Source: Nautilus pompilius
Taxonomy: Eukaryota > Mollusca > Cephalopoda > Nautilida > Nautilidae
Direction of reading: 5' to 3'
Assembly: GCA_018389105.1 (NCBI GenBank)
Contig: JACATO010000626.1
Coordinates: 806,001-870,000 of the forward strand
Length of the DNA stretch: 64,000 nt
Numbering within the stretch: position 1 is the first letter of the stretch; each line of letters starts with the position of its first letter. The notes under the pieces were generated by a model. It was not told the origin of the DNA and did no database searches. It worked only from the letters and a program-made list of their open reading frames with translations. Below, piece by piece: positions 48,166 to 60,961 of the stretch. The translations under genes were made by a program, and so were the position numbers.

Positions 48166-51100
48166 TACTAGTGACTACCTCTAATTTATTTTTGTTTACA
48201 TTCTTTGTTAGAATTTTTTCTTGTTTTCTTAATAATTTTTCTTTATTTCCTTTTAAACCTCTAGAAATTACTTGTAATTTATATATTTCTTTTATACAAG
48301 TTGTGTTAAATGAAAAGGAGTTTGTGCTGGTTATATGGTGAATAGAAATTGTAATCATTTTGGAAATACTTTTTCTTGTTTTTTTGTTTGGTGCTTAATT
48401 TTCAGAAATCAGGGTATTAATGGTTTGGATATTTTAAATATTTAGCCTTGCACACACAACTGTTTCTGCAAGCTCAGCGGTAGCACAGAATGTCTCGGCA
48501 GAAAGCCTAGAGCATGTTCCAATTTATGTGTAGCAAAACGTTTTATCATGAAACTAAGAAATAAATTTGGATCTGTGGCTCTCATTGTCAGGGTTCTTGT
48601 TTATTTTAATTATTTGATCAAAATAGTGAATCTATATTTAAAATACTTTTTTATAGAACTGAAGATTACACTTATGTTTATAGGTATCTTACATATTTTG
48701 CATCTCTCTGAGCAGTAAACCTATTACAGTAGTACAGTGTTTAACTCTAGGGGTCTACAATACTTACATCGGTAGCTACATGAAATCCTTGTTTGTCTTT
48801 GCTATCTTTTCTTTCTTGTTTGCTACTGCTTTTCATTTGGTGGGATAACCAAAGGTAAATTATGACTTTTGTTGTTTGTGTCAAGTACATCAGGCTGAGC
48901 ACCTGCATCAGTGAGCTACATTTTCAACTTCAGCCAGTGATTGCGTTTATTACCTTTTTTATGAAGACAACAAAATTTCAATACTTTCCTTTTGTTTAAC
49001 TGAAAATTAATATCAACCTTAGTGACTAGATAAAGTTTATTTTAATATTTCTCTTTATTAACAAAGTAAACTGTAGGTCTCTCTTATCAAGTATTGAGTA
49101 GGCAGTCCTCTGGGACAAAATAGTTGAAAAGATAAACAACTTTAGACAATTTTTGCTGACAGACTAATGTATTCATTTCTATTATACTGATTGTTTGTAA
49201 ATACTTTATATTCTTCACCTATAATACATCCATCAAGACTGCTTCACTGATCTTTTTTATTTTGTGAAAGTCGGGGTTCACACAAGGGAACGAATCTTGA
49301 TGCTAAAATCTTTCTCTTTTCAAGGCATTATATTGCTTGAATACTAATTGTTTTTTTGCTATATCAGCAGCTTTTCATTTTCTGACTGTAAACTACTTTG
49401 AATTTTAAAATATGGTTTGTGAAACTGGTCTAACCATTACAAAGTCTGCAGTTATTTTCACCATTTGCACTGATATCCCAAAAGTGTAAAAGCTGCTGTC
49501 ATAATTAGTACGTACTGATTCATTGGAGATTTTTGGTTTCTTGACAGTTTACATAAAATGAATTGTTGGTTTCTAGTTTTATATATAATTTTACCATATA
49601 TAGTTTTTTGTCTCTAATATACAAAGATGCAACAGAATTTTATTTGTTAAGTATGCAAATTATAACATTTATTTGGAAGATAGAGAATAAAGCTTTGCCT
49701 AAGTCATTTAGCAGCTGTAGCTGAATTCCAAGACTGATAATTTGAGAAACCTTGGAAAGAGTTGTTTCTTTTCCCTGCCAAATTTACTACCCTTCATCCA
49801 CCACACAGACCATGCAATAACCACTGTCTCTCTCACAGAACAATTCTTTTTGGTGATTCAACATAATCCTGATCATTCTGAGTCAACACTCGTCTCAATC
49901 CAGATCTGTAAATAATTCATCAAGAGCTTCATTTGCTGTAAAGCATCTGAAACTATTTTTGCTTGGTTGAAAATCTGTTTCTAAGATTGATTTTGTTTCC
50001 TGTTTCTTTTATTACTGAGTCACAGTTATGACAATGGAGTGTATGTTTGTATGTTTATCCTTTATAAACAGTTTTCTATTTAATGTGGAGACTTCTAAAG
50101 TGATTTCTTTGCTAATCTCATGATAGAGTGGTGGTTACAAAGTTGGGGAAGTTCAAGAATTCCTACAGACGGAAGATGAATGGTTTGCCATTCACCATGT
50201 TGTTTATAGTATATTCTAAAATGAAAACCTCAGATATATAAAATTAAAATAGTTTTGTATAATTATTATACCTTTTAAATTTTTCTTATTCATTCTTTCA
50301 ATCTCATTTTACACGTTATATTTAGTTCCATATTTATAGGAAGAAATTAATAATTATTTAATATCATTATCAAAATATACATTATAGGAATATTTAATTT
50401 GTATATTGCGCAATCATGAAAATATTGTATTACTGTAAAGAAACTTACAATGGCTGCCTTCTATGAAGAGACGCACATAATTTATTAAAACTACAACGAT
50501 TTTCCAATTCACTGCTTTTCTTTTGTTTATTTATGCCTCATCTCTTTCACTTTCAAATATTTTTTCTACGAATCTTGGTTTCTCTCTGATGATTCAGCAT
50601 TATATTAGTAATTAGTTGAGGTTTGTAGAGCGGCCACTTTGATAAGAGATACAGATATGAGAACTGCTGGAAAACAAATAAAAAAAGGTTTCAGATGAGT
50701 AACAGCCAAGTGAAGATTTTTAAAAAAATAAACACTGGGTCAAAATATATTTACACATTAGTTATTGTTATTTCATAAAACAAATGTTTTATTGTGTAAG
50801 TGTCTTTATTTGTCGCTTAACTCCCTTATGATAAAACTGATATTGATGTTGAACCCTTCTCACAATTTTTAGCTACTAATTACACTGAAACTTTAGAAAA
50901 GATTTAGGGTAATTACAAACAGAAAGAAGTCTATTCTTCTAAAAGCATCAAAAGGAATAAGTAAAGATTAATGCACAAATTGGAAGATGAACAGTTAGAT
51001 CTAAATAAGGAAAGAAATGAAATAAACATAAAAATATGTTGAGTATTAAAAATTACATGACTAACTTTTTAAACACTATCTACACTGATCAGAACAATGT

Positions 51101-51195
51101 GGGAATATTGTGATTTAGATTGTACAGATTTACCAAAATAAAACATTTGCATATAATTCAAAACTGACCATAAAGTTTGACATATAGAGTTCATT
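48166..51195. other. AT-rich DNA with one possible tRNA-like fossil
   Basis: Mostly homopolymer-rich sequence without recognised genes. At about 48464-48520, CAAGCTCAGCGGTAGCACAG resembles a tRNA A-box region and TGTTCCAATTTAT a decayed B box about 45 bp later. It cannot form a convincing cloverleaf by eye and is recorded only as a possible SINE/tRNA relic. Confidence 0.45.
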
Positions 51196-51381
51196 CTAAT
51201 GCATTTCAAGAATTGCCCCAGAAATAGACAGTTGCTTCCTAGATAGCTTATTCCAGATATGTTTTATGAGATTTAGTTCAGAGAAAACAAGCAGACAATG
51301 AAGAGAATGAACGACAGATACTTTTTCCTGAAGGTGGTTTATAACTATATTTGTATGATAAGCTTTTGCATTATCCTCCAT
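51196..51381 (-). pseudogene. Tc1-type transposase C-terminal fragment
   Basis: The 61-residue minus frame starts MEDNAKAYHTNIVINHLQEK (the 'QDNAPCHxA' block with the second catalytic Asp) and continues to SELNLIKHIWNKLSR, which corresponds to 'SPDLNPIEHIWDxLxR'. In this last block the Asp reads as Glu and the Glu as Lys, so the third catalytic region is damaged. Upstream (51382-51600, minus) I cannot read the first catalytic block. It is a second Tc1 fossil, separate from the one at 47.3-48.2 kb. Confidence 0.6.
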
Positions 51382-51758
51382 GAAGATGAATTGACTATTT
51401 CGACTTCATATAAATTACATAAGAACAGGTATGCTGATTTTTACCAGTTTCCTCAAAAAGAATCGGTTTGCTTTCCTGGTCATGTGACAATGACCCAGAC
51501 TAGAACAACACTACTTCTAAAATGGATTTTGTTAAGTTACTTTTCTCAACATGAAAGATAATCTGGCTCCAATCATCAAGCTCTGCCTACTCCAGTCCTA
51601 TCCTAGAGTGTGCTAGTGTTAGAGATACAGGTTCTATGGACTTACTGCAATGTTTTCTGGATGGACTATGTGATTATGTTGAACTAGGTAGGTGATGTAA
51701 CAGTTAGTTCTCTTTGCTAAAGTTTGCTGTTAAAATTTTGCATTGCACAAAGTTTATA

Positions 51759-54090
51759 CAGTAGAACCGCGGTAATGCGAAGTTCAAGAGAAGAAGCCTC
51801 TCACTTCGCATTAAGCGGAAGTTCGCATAAACCACGTTGCATAAAAATCGCTATGTTTTTTCTTTAATTGTGGATATTTTGTTTATAACATTCATATATT
51901 GCTAATTGAAGTATTATTTTTGTAAATTATTTTTATTTTCGCGAAGTATAAAACAAAAAATAAAAATTTATGTGAACTGAGATTCTTGTTGAGGCACAAT
52001 TTAAGAAAGAATGTAATTAAAAAATACGAATGGATTTATAACCTTTATTTTAAGTAAGGAACAATAATTTCTTATACTGTATAACAAACAAGTTCAAATT
52101 ATACAAAGAGGTCAGTAATAGTCTTCTGCTTAAGGCAAGAGAAGTGCTTCTTGTCCATCCATTTTTCAAGGCCGTTAAGGTGTTCGCTAATGCTGGGTGG
52201 ATTTTCTTCGCCTGCCCACATGAAAAGCTTCAGAGTCCACAACACATCTGCTGCTTGGCGGTAGGTCAGTGGTGGCTCAAGGGACACCTCAGGCTCGTCT
52301 TCTTCCTCGACATCAATTTCTTGTCTGTTCATTACTGTCTGAGCAATGTCTTCAACCGAGAAGGGAGCTGAGGTAAGGAGGTTGTCATCCACTGTTGCGT
52401 ATGCCTCCGCTTCTTCTGGTGAGACTTGCAGTTGCCTCTCCCGCCTCAGCAGCTCCTCAACAGGCAAGTCATCTTCATCATCCTAGGGAGTGGGAATGGA
52501 AGTTTCGCTCTTGAAGCCACAATGTGAGAATGATTTGGCAATTGCATGTGGCTTAATGTTGCTCCAAGCACATGTGATGCCACCAATGGCCAGGAGAACC
52601 GTCCACTTAGGCTCCTCCTCCTCCTCGCAAGCTGGCAACAAGCATTTGGTCATGAAGTATTTCCTGTAGTAGTGCTTGAAGTTGGCTTGGTCCATGGGTT
52701 GGGTGACGGACATGGTGTTAGGTGGCAAGTACACCAACTTAATAGCCTTCAAAGGTGCTAGGATGCTATGTGCCAAACAATTGACTAGCACTAACGCCAC
52801 CTTCTCTCGATGGAATCGACTGTCAAGCTTCATTAACCAGCAAGTAAAGATGTCACTGGTCATCCACATGTTGCTGTTGGCCTCCCAGTCCACCTCAAGA
52901 TAGACTGCATTTATTTGTTACGGCTGAAGATGTGGGGCCTGATGCTCTTGTTTATCACCAGAGGCCTCAGCTTGTCTGATCCTATCATGTTGGCTGTCAG
53001 CAGGAGGGTGACCCTCATCTTGGACAGCTTGCCTCCACGACCGTCTTTGTCCTTGTACGTGAGGGTTTTGTTCGGCTGCAGCTTATAGAAGAGCCCAGTC
53101 TCGTCTGCATTGTAAATGCAGTCAGGACTGTATTCCTTGAGGAGTTGAGGAAGTAGGGTTGACTTCCATGCATCCACATCCTCAGGGATTACGGACTTAG
53201 CCTCTCCCTTGATACAGCGGTATCTAAGTCCCTTCCTCGCTTTGAAGCGGTCCAGCCATCCATTGCTGCAGCGGAATTCGGAATGTCCCATTTCTTCTGC
53301 AAGCTGCACGGCCTTCTCCTGGAGAACAGGTCCAGAGATGGAGATGTTACTGGACTGAGCAGTTCTCAGCCATAGGTCGAGAGCCTCCTCCACGTCTTCA
53401 TACTCAGCCTTCCTTAATCTCTTATGTTTAGAATCAAATTTCTGTTGTTCATATGCCACTTTGTACTCCCCGCTCTTGGAGAGCCATGTTGAAAGTGTAT
53501 TCAACGCCACTCCGAACTGCTTTGCTATCTGTGATTTGCTCTTCTTGCCCTCCTGATAGCAGCGTACTTGGTTTCCAAGGAAATTGACTGCTTACGTTTG
53601 GTAGCTATTGTTAAAACAAAAACTTCCATAAATCACAATCACACGAACCCCCTTAAATATAGGCCGGTATGTGGAGCCTCGGTAAAGAATTGCATTCTGC
53701 ATGACCTGAAGCGGCAAGGACACGACCTCTCTGCAATGCTAAATAAGGTCACGTGTTTAAATTTCTAATGTGATAACATTTTAATTATATTTTGTTTATA
53801 ATAAAAAGTGAATTTGCTTGTATTTTATTGGTAAATAAAATGTTATACTGCAATATTTGGTATTGAATAAGAGTGACCTTGTTTTCTACTTCACAATAGG
53901 CCATACCAAAATGCTCGATTAGATGCAAAAGTGGTTCGCATTAAGACACGTGTTCGTATACAGAGAGTCCGTGGCAGCCCGTGTGATTATTGTTAAAAAC
54001 AAATGGGGAAAAAGGAAGAGAAGAAGGCAATCGCTTCGTACTAACCAAAAGTTCTTGTAATCCAGGGTTCGCATTACCGCGGTTCTACTG
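51759..54090 (-). mobile_element. pogo/Tigger-type DNA transposon, full length, inactive
   Basis: The element is 2332 bp, flanked by TA (51757-51758 and 54091-54092). Its ends are perfect inverted 23-mers beginning CAGTAGAACCGCGGTAATGC. Diverged echoes of the TIR lie just inside each end (TCGCATTAAGCGGAAGTTCG near 51807 and TTCGCATTAAGACACGTGTT near 53936), which may be subterminal transposase sites. It has one minus-strand transposase gene. Structure and length match pogo/Tigger elements. Confidence 0.95.
52099..53610 (-). pseudogene. pogo/Tigger transposase, broken
   Basis: Reading on the minus strand, the N-terminus near 53610 (KRKQSISLETKYAAI, start codon apparently changed to ATA) shifts frame near 53555 into EGKKSKSQIAKQFGVALNTL, a pogo-type HTH. 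A CENP-B-type second HTH follows (EEALDLWLRTAQSSNISISG to NGWLDRFKARKG). The DDE domain has the first Asp in YNADETGLFYK. After a frameshift near 52900 comes WMTSDIFTCWLMKLD. The second catalytic motif reads LVLVNCLAH, where Tigger proteins have Asp before Asn-Cys, so Asp is replaced by Val. The third lies in TQPMDQ. After an in-frame TAG near 52480 the acidic tail continues to KQKTITDLFV at the stop. The tail fits a PCNA-interacting (PIP) box. About 480-500 residues would be expected, matching the family. Confidence 0.9.
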
Positions 54091-54092
54091 TA

Positions 54093-57000
54093 GGTAAATT
54101 TCCATTAAACCCCTGTACTCTGTGTTTAATAATGTCACATGACCATTTATGACAGGTTATACACCAAATTTGTCTTTGTTATGCAAAAATAAAATCACCT
54201 GACAGTGACTTTTGTGAGTATTACCTCACCTAGACACAAAGAAATTAAAGTAATAGAATTTTCATGACTCAAACATGAGGTTGATAAAGTTGAAGAATTA
54301 TGCAACATCCACCATGGCCAAGGTGACTTCAAGCAATCATATAAGAGGTGCCGCACAATAGGTCCCTACGTTGTTTTGCTTAGTGGAGTATACATAGTGC
54401 TTTTGGTATATTCTTGAAACAATAAATACTTGAAGCTGATTTTGCATAGTAATATTTTCAGTTTTATTTGTCTTTGCAACTTTTCAAAGAGTGCTGATAA
54501 TACGGCAAAACGATTTACTAGATAAGCTAAAAAATACCACCTTCCTTTGTGTTTCTGACACTTTTCATCACAGAAAGTCTCATGATCTTTAGTTCTGTTA
54601 TTCAAGTATACTATTTTGAGTCCTGAAGCCAAAAATGATACATTTATTCATTCTTTCATTTCTTTTTCTCATAAATTTTCAAATTAAAAGCACATTTTTT
54701 CTTGGCAGTTTATAACTACATTTAAAATTAAAGTTTTTGTCAGTTTTTGTAGTTTGTATCAGTAACATTTAATACAAATAAGTGTTAGATCTTATGTTTC
54801 TTTTCTTAAAACAATCCTCCAGTTATGATAGCAAAAGAAAAAAGTAAATATGGATATAAATTTCTGGTATTTTATAAGAAACTTACACGGCTAAACTTGA
54901 ATTGCCCTGAAGATATTGGCTGGGTTTTATTTAAACAACCCTTATATAAATTTTTCCAATAATCTCTATAAAAAAATGTTTTGAAAGTTAGAGAAAAATA
55001 TTTAAAACATATATCTTATATAATTGAACACTTGCTTTAATTAAAATATAATTTGCCTATTTCAGAAACAATAAATGAATGTTTAAACCCAGATAATTAT
55101 TTTTATTCATTAACTTTTATTTTCTTATTTTTAATGTTAATTAAAAAAATAAGTTATTTAAAAATTTTAATACTTTTTTTTTTGCTACCATATCTTAGAA
55201 ATCAAAATTTAGCATTCCAATAGATTTTGCATGCAAAACTACATGTGGAGAATTGTGGAATTTCAGAGGATGTAATTGGTAACGGCTGGAAAGAATAAGA
55301 ACGTTGTATTGCTGGGAGAATGTTTGTATGAGTCATGCAGTAAGCATTGTCATGCTGAAAAGTGAATGTTATGTTATTGGATAAAAAGCATTACAGCTGG
55401 TCTAAGGATGCTATCAGTGTGCCACTGGGCTGTTCCATCTCTTCTGACCTTGCCAACACCAGCATGCATGATGGATTTCAGTCGTTGCTCAGAGCAGTGT
55501 CTCGCAGAAGGAAATTTAGTTTGTTTAGAAATTCTTATGAAAGACATCTACATCTGCCGCATGAGCACCACAATGGTGCCAGACTCTGACCTTGCCATCT
55601 ATCCCATCCAGTCCACTCAAAAACAACTTTTTTATGCTAAAAAAATTTGTCAAATTTTTGGTATCATTATGAGGCCCACAATGAGTCCTTATGGCCAATG
55701 CAGTGATCTTGAATGGTTGTGAAATTGTGAAGATCTCAGCATTTATTTTTCTGTAGCAAGTCCATATCTGAATTACCTGCAGAGACGAAGTCCCCAATGA
55801 AAGACATCATTGGAATGGTGACTAACTGACAAAACTAGTTGTCACCTTCAGTGCTGCTTCTCATTGCTTTGATAAACTAGTGATATATGACATTATAAAT
55901 ATGACTGTATGATTTGTGAAAACTATAAAATTGGGATAAAAATGCTTGAATCATTTATAAACAAAGGAGAGTAAAAATTGAATAAATGTTAATAAATTTA
56001 AGTTTTAAATAATGAGAAGCATAGCAACATTTAAAAAATAAAAATGACCGTGTTCTCAGTTATGCCTGACTAGTGAGACTGACCAGATAGAAAGTCGGGT
56101 TTCATTACCAGAATATTTCATTCAGTAACTGTGATGACATTTGTTTTGAAGAACTTAACATTTTTTTTTGTTTATAGACATAAAAGATCTTATTCATCAT
56201 ATAGTATGCATCTCTGACTGGAAAAGTGATCTTTTCTTCTTCTTCTTAAATCAACCAGTTAAATGATTTTCAAGAGGCTTTCAGTATAATTTTGAGGAGT
56301 AGTTTTATGGTAGGAAAATAGGATTAAGTTGTTACAACACCGCTAATCCCTCACAAAATGTATAAATGAGCTGTAATTAATGTCATAAGCATATTCTCGT
56401 CTATACATTAATTAGGAATTTGTGGCGCTGTAGCAACTTAACTCTGCAACAATTAGCCCCTATCTCCCTTATAAGCAGATAACAGAAGAATGCAGCATAA
56501 GTAGAAATGATGAGTAGGAATTATATCTTGAAAAACACATTGGGAACATTAAATCTAACATTTTTTTTCTGCTCTGGTCAATTAGTGAAGAATTTTAAAA
56601 ATGAAATTATATTACAGGAAAATCAAACAAATAGTATACACATGATCAGCAGAGAAGATAGTTGTTGTTGTTTTTTGTATAGCACAAAAAACCTTTTATT
56701 TTAATAAGTTGCTAAGTAGACTATTGTAGGCAAATTTTATTTTACTGCAGACATCTTCAGTCATTTTGAGCTATTATAGAATAAAATTATCATTGTTTGA
56801 TTAGCTAACTGAATATGTCTGAAACAGAAATGTGAAATTTTTACATTCCTTTCATGATCATGTACTGCTTTTCAATATCAAACAATGTAAAAATATTCAA
56901 ATATTTTTGTCCTAAATTAAACAAATTATTTTTGATAAATTCATCAAAATTGAGAATGCATGTGACACACAATTTCATATCTACACCAATGGTGGTGAAT

Positions 57001-57870
57001 GGTGAACCCTTAAACATTGTTGCATTGGCAGATTATTTAATTTTTAAAATCAGTTTCAACATTAGATAGATAGTCTGTGAAAGTACTGTTCATCTTTAAA
57101 AGAAACAAATATGCATAGTAGCAATCTTTAAAATGTTTCTTTTTGCATAATTTAAGTCTATCTGCCCGAAATCCTCCATTTTAAGGCCTTCATCTGTATG
57201 TTGTTTGATCATCAGATTTCTGTTTTCAAATATTAACATTTCCTCTATTTCATATGTTTTATTTCATTTTCTTTATATAAAAGTAGCTGAATATTAGTTA
57301 CACATTTAGAAAATCATGCTAAGGTCAAATATAAGTTAATCTGTTGTCAAATAGAATATAAGATTCTTACTTTTAACAAATATGTTGCTATATCTGAAAG
57401 AATTAAATTATTACTGAATACTTGGAAATGTCTTGCTTATTAAAATTCACTGTATTAATGGTAATCACATTTAATTATCCAATGCAAGTCTCATTTCATA
57501 ATCAGAGTATCCAAACAATACTGGCCCTGATTGTTGTTTCAGCTTCAGTGAATTGCCTCATTTACCTAGGGACACACATTTAGAGTAAACTTTTTTCCAC
57601 ATACTTCTCCATTTGCATGACAGATGATTCTGTCAAAACGTGAGTATAATTCTACTTGGGAAACAAACTCATCCCTTGCCACCCATTCTATCACTTCTTG
57701 GTGGCTGCATTCCAAGCAGTTAATTGGCTAATTTCTCAAATCTTCTGTTGCCAGTTAACTTAATTTGCTGAGGGAAGAAAGGAAGGAAAAAATTTTTACA
57801 CCAACATACATATTATCAGCAACAAGCAGCTGCTTTGCACCTGTGAAATACCATAGAGATTTGTCACTGA

Positions 57871-57903
<33 letters not shown>

Positions 57904-60900
57904 ACTACTACTATAACATTTTTATCCATACAAGGCAAAAATTACTTTTTCTTTCATTCCAGTAAAAAAAAAATCAACACTGTGCTGTTCCACAACAGAT
58001 AAAAATCAAGGCAAGAAAAAGGGAAGGGAGAGAGTTGGGTTAGGGTGTTTCTTTTGATGATTAAGTAGTAGTTTAGTATTTGTCCTTGTTATTTGTGTCA
58101 CAATGTTTTAACTCTTTTTTTCTGTAGCCATTTCATTTCTGAAAGACTAAAATAGCAATAAAACAAAATCAGTTTTTAGAATACACTTCAGAAAAAGACT
58201 TTTCTTGTTGTTGTTGTTTAAAGAGTTAATAAGATTAGTAGGAATGCTGCACAATCATCTTGGTGTTCACTGTAGTTTAGGAATTTTTAAACACTTAATC
58301 TTTGTTTTTTGGGGGGGGCTGGCTTTATTTTAGATAAATCTCTCGTTTAACATTATATATACACATATCACCAAGGTTACAAAAATTCTATGATAAAGCA
58401 TCATTTTTAATCTTCTGTCTTAGATCTTTCTGGGTTATAAAATGACTCTCAGAAGTTATAACAGAGCTGTTGATTGATGCCAGGTTGGTCAAAAAACAGC
58501 TGGTAATACAATTTTAGACATTGACATACGAACAGCTTTAATAAATATTCATCTCAGTTTAAAATTTGTTTTGTGAATAGCCGAAAATTATGTCAACATA
58601 TTCATGAAGCTGCTTTTCATATTCATCAAAAGACAGCAAGCATTTTGAATTATAAAAGTTTTTTCTGACAATAAAAGTAAGTTGTTATTTTAATATATCT
58701 CCTGACATTAGTTTTAATCTTTGCAAAGTTGTGCAGTCAATGATTAAAATACATATAAATTTCTTCACAGCTGATTCTTTTAAAAACCATACAAATGCAA
58801 ACCAACTTTTTTTTGTCTTTACCATTTCAGTCACCAGGCACCCGATTTACAAGATATATTTGTTTTCTGAATGTTACTAGCCAGTAATAAATGTTTATTA
58901 TGATTTTGTTCACCAACTAGACAGTGGCACTTAGATTATGTAAATCTGCCCAGTATGAGCTATTCTGTAATCAGTACATATCTAACCAAAAACCAACTGA
59001 TGACCAGAGGCTGGCTGTACACAGTAAAAAAGCTTTGATTGCAAATTACAAACCCTGATTTTTTCTGCTTTTTGTAATCAATTCTTTATTTAAAACAAAT
59101 CAAATCTTAAAAGTTACTAAATTTATAAATATGACATAATACAATGTTAAGTTTTAAAGTCAGTTAATTTAATTTTGTTTTACTTAAAGTAAAATTTTAA
59201 TTATAATATGTAATATACTTACTGTCTGTTTCTTTAAACTCTGAGTGAAAACAGTAGTACAAAAATACTTTGGTATAAATGGAAGTGTTTTCTTTGTACA
59301 GTTAAAAATTACAAAAAGATACCGTTATCACTTAGGCCTGTTGTGGCATTTGTGTTGCTGTGTAAGAAAAACCTCAATAGAACTCTTCATTTCTAGGTGC
59401 AGAAGAAAAACAACAGAGAGCCCAGTAAAAGCCTATGCAACCAGCTGGTGAAAGCAGGAATTGTAGATCTCACAGGAAAGATATTCTTATGTTATAAATC
59501 CAGTCATTTATCGGTAACATTTTTAATTTCTATATTAATTTGTTTTCTTAAGTGAAACTTTTTAAACATTATTAAAAGAAATGGAACTGCAAAAAAATGC
59601 TAATTAAAAACTATTTTTTAAAGAGATGTACTTTCTTTCTTTCTACAGCTTCTACCTGTTGGATATAATGATGGTTGACAAAATTGGAAAAAAAAGATGG
59701 AGTCTGTGCAATGTTAAGGTGTAGCTACTTTTAAGAGATGTAGGAAACATCAAATGTTTGTATTTTTAGATGAAAGCCACACCAATATCTTTTGCTTTCA
59801 TTAAGCTTTCAAAATAAGCTGACAAAAAATATATTTTAAAATTGAATTTACTATTTAAATATTTTTTGGTAAATGAGAATCTGTTATAAATGCCATTAGT
59901 TGCTAACATCTGAAAGTTTTGCTGCAGACATTAGCATTGAGAAATCCTCAATCTAAAGTAACAAAATTGTTATCTTTTTTAATAAAAATTCCTTAAGCTT
60001 TTCTATAGGCTAACATATCTCATAGTTGCTGAAACAAGCCTTTAGATATATCTGTCATTAATGCATTTCACATTCCGAAAAAGCAACTGAGTGTTGAGAA
60101 CCAAGTACTGCAATACACCAGCCTGAGGAGAAGTCAGCATGGTTTCTTCTGTTTACAGTACTTCAAACTTTTTTGAAATATATAAGCTTCATCACAGTTA
60201 AAAGATGGACTCCATTTCCTAGCCAACCATGATAGTTCTCCAGAGCTATGCAAACTTCCTGTGCTTTATTAATGCTTGTCATCCAACGTGCTAATGGAAG
60301 TCAGCTCTGGGCACAGGAAATTTTCTAATATTCCATTTGTTTTTCAATGTTTTTCTTATTTTTTTCTCAAAGGCAAAATACTAACCATCTTCTTTAATAT
60401 GCTATACATTCTTGTGAAGAAAAATTCTAAAATTAGTGCGTATCATGTAGCATGATGTTTTTAATATTTAATTGGTGTTAAGATTTGTAATCAGTTTACT
60501 TTCAATTGAAAATGAATGGTAATTGAATTAAAAGTTCTTCCTACATGTAATGAAACAGATTATGATTAATGATTTTTTATGTATTTACCAACAGTTTATC
60601 TACATATGTATGTGGCTTTAGTCTGATTTTTTAAAGTCAGACTTAAGTTGTGAAAATAATACACATTTGATAGAAAATTAATATACTTTAGTTCATACAC
60701 TTTTAAAAAGCTATTTAATGTAGTCAAAAACTGAGCAATTTCAGCCTATATATGCATAGTAAATCAATATAAAATTTTTTTTTCAAAACTTGGATTGGCT
60801 TTTATTTTGGAATAGATGGCAACAGACTAAACTGCAGCATCACAGTAAACTAAAATTAATATTTAAATTTCTGAAAAATCTTTTTAGAAGCTAAGCAGTC

Positions 60901-60961
60901 CGATATAGTAGTATTGACGTGTATTTACTACTATACTGTGCTAGTTACATTTCTATAATAA
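54093..60961. other. AT-rich DNA with microsatellites, no gene recognised
   Basis: It holds an (AT)n(AC)n microsatellite at 57870-57899 and a G8 tract near 58311. Minus-strand sequence near 55270-55800 has a possible transposase-like HDNA motif (see rejected items). Open frames at 54366-54632, 56507-56704, 56854-57069, 57765-57965 and 59245-59451 have no recognised domain. Confidence 0.5.

Noticed and set aside
48464-48540. Functional tRNA gene
   Set aside because: A-box-like and B-box-like words are present, but no cloverleaf could be folded by eye and there is no clear terminator.
55270-55800. Further Tc1/mariner transposase relic on the minus strand
   Set aside because: An HDNA motif is readable near 55353, and composition is mixed, but I could not find other catalytic blocks or TIRs. 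Support is too weak for a feature.
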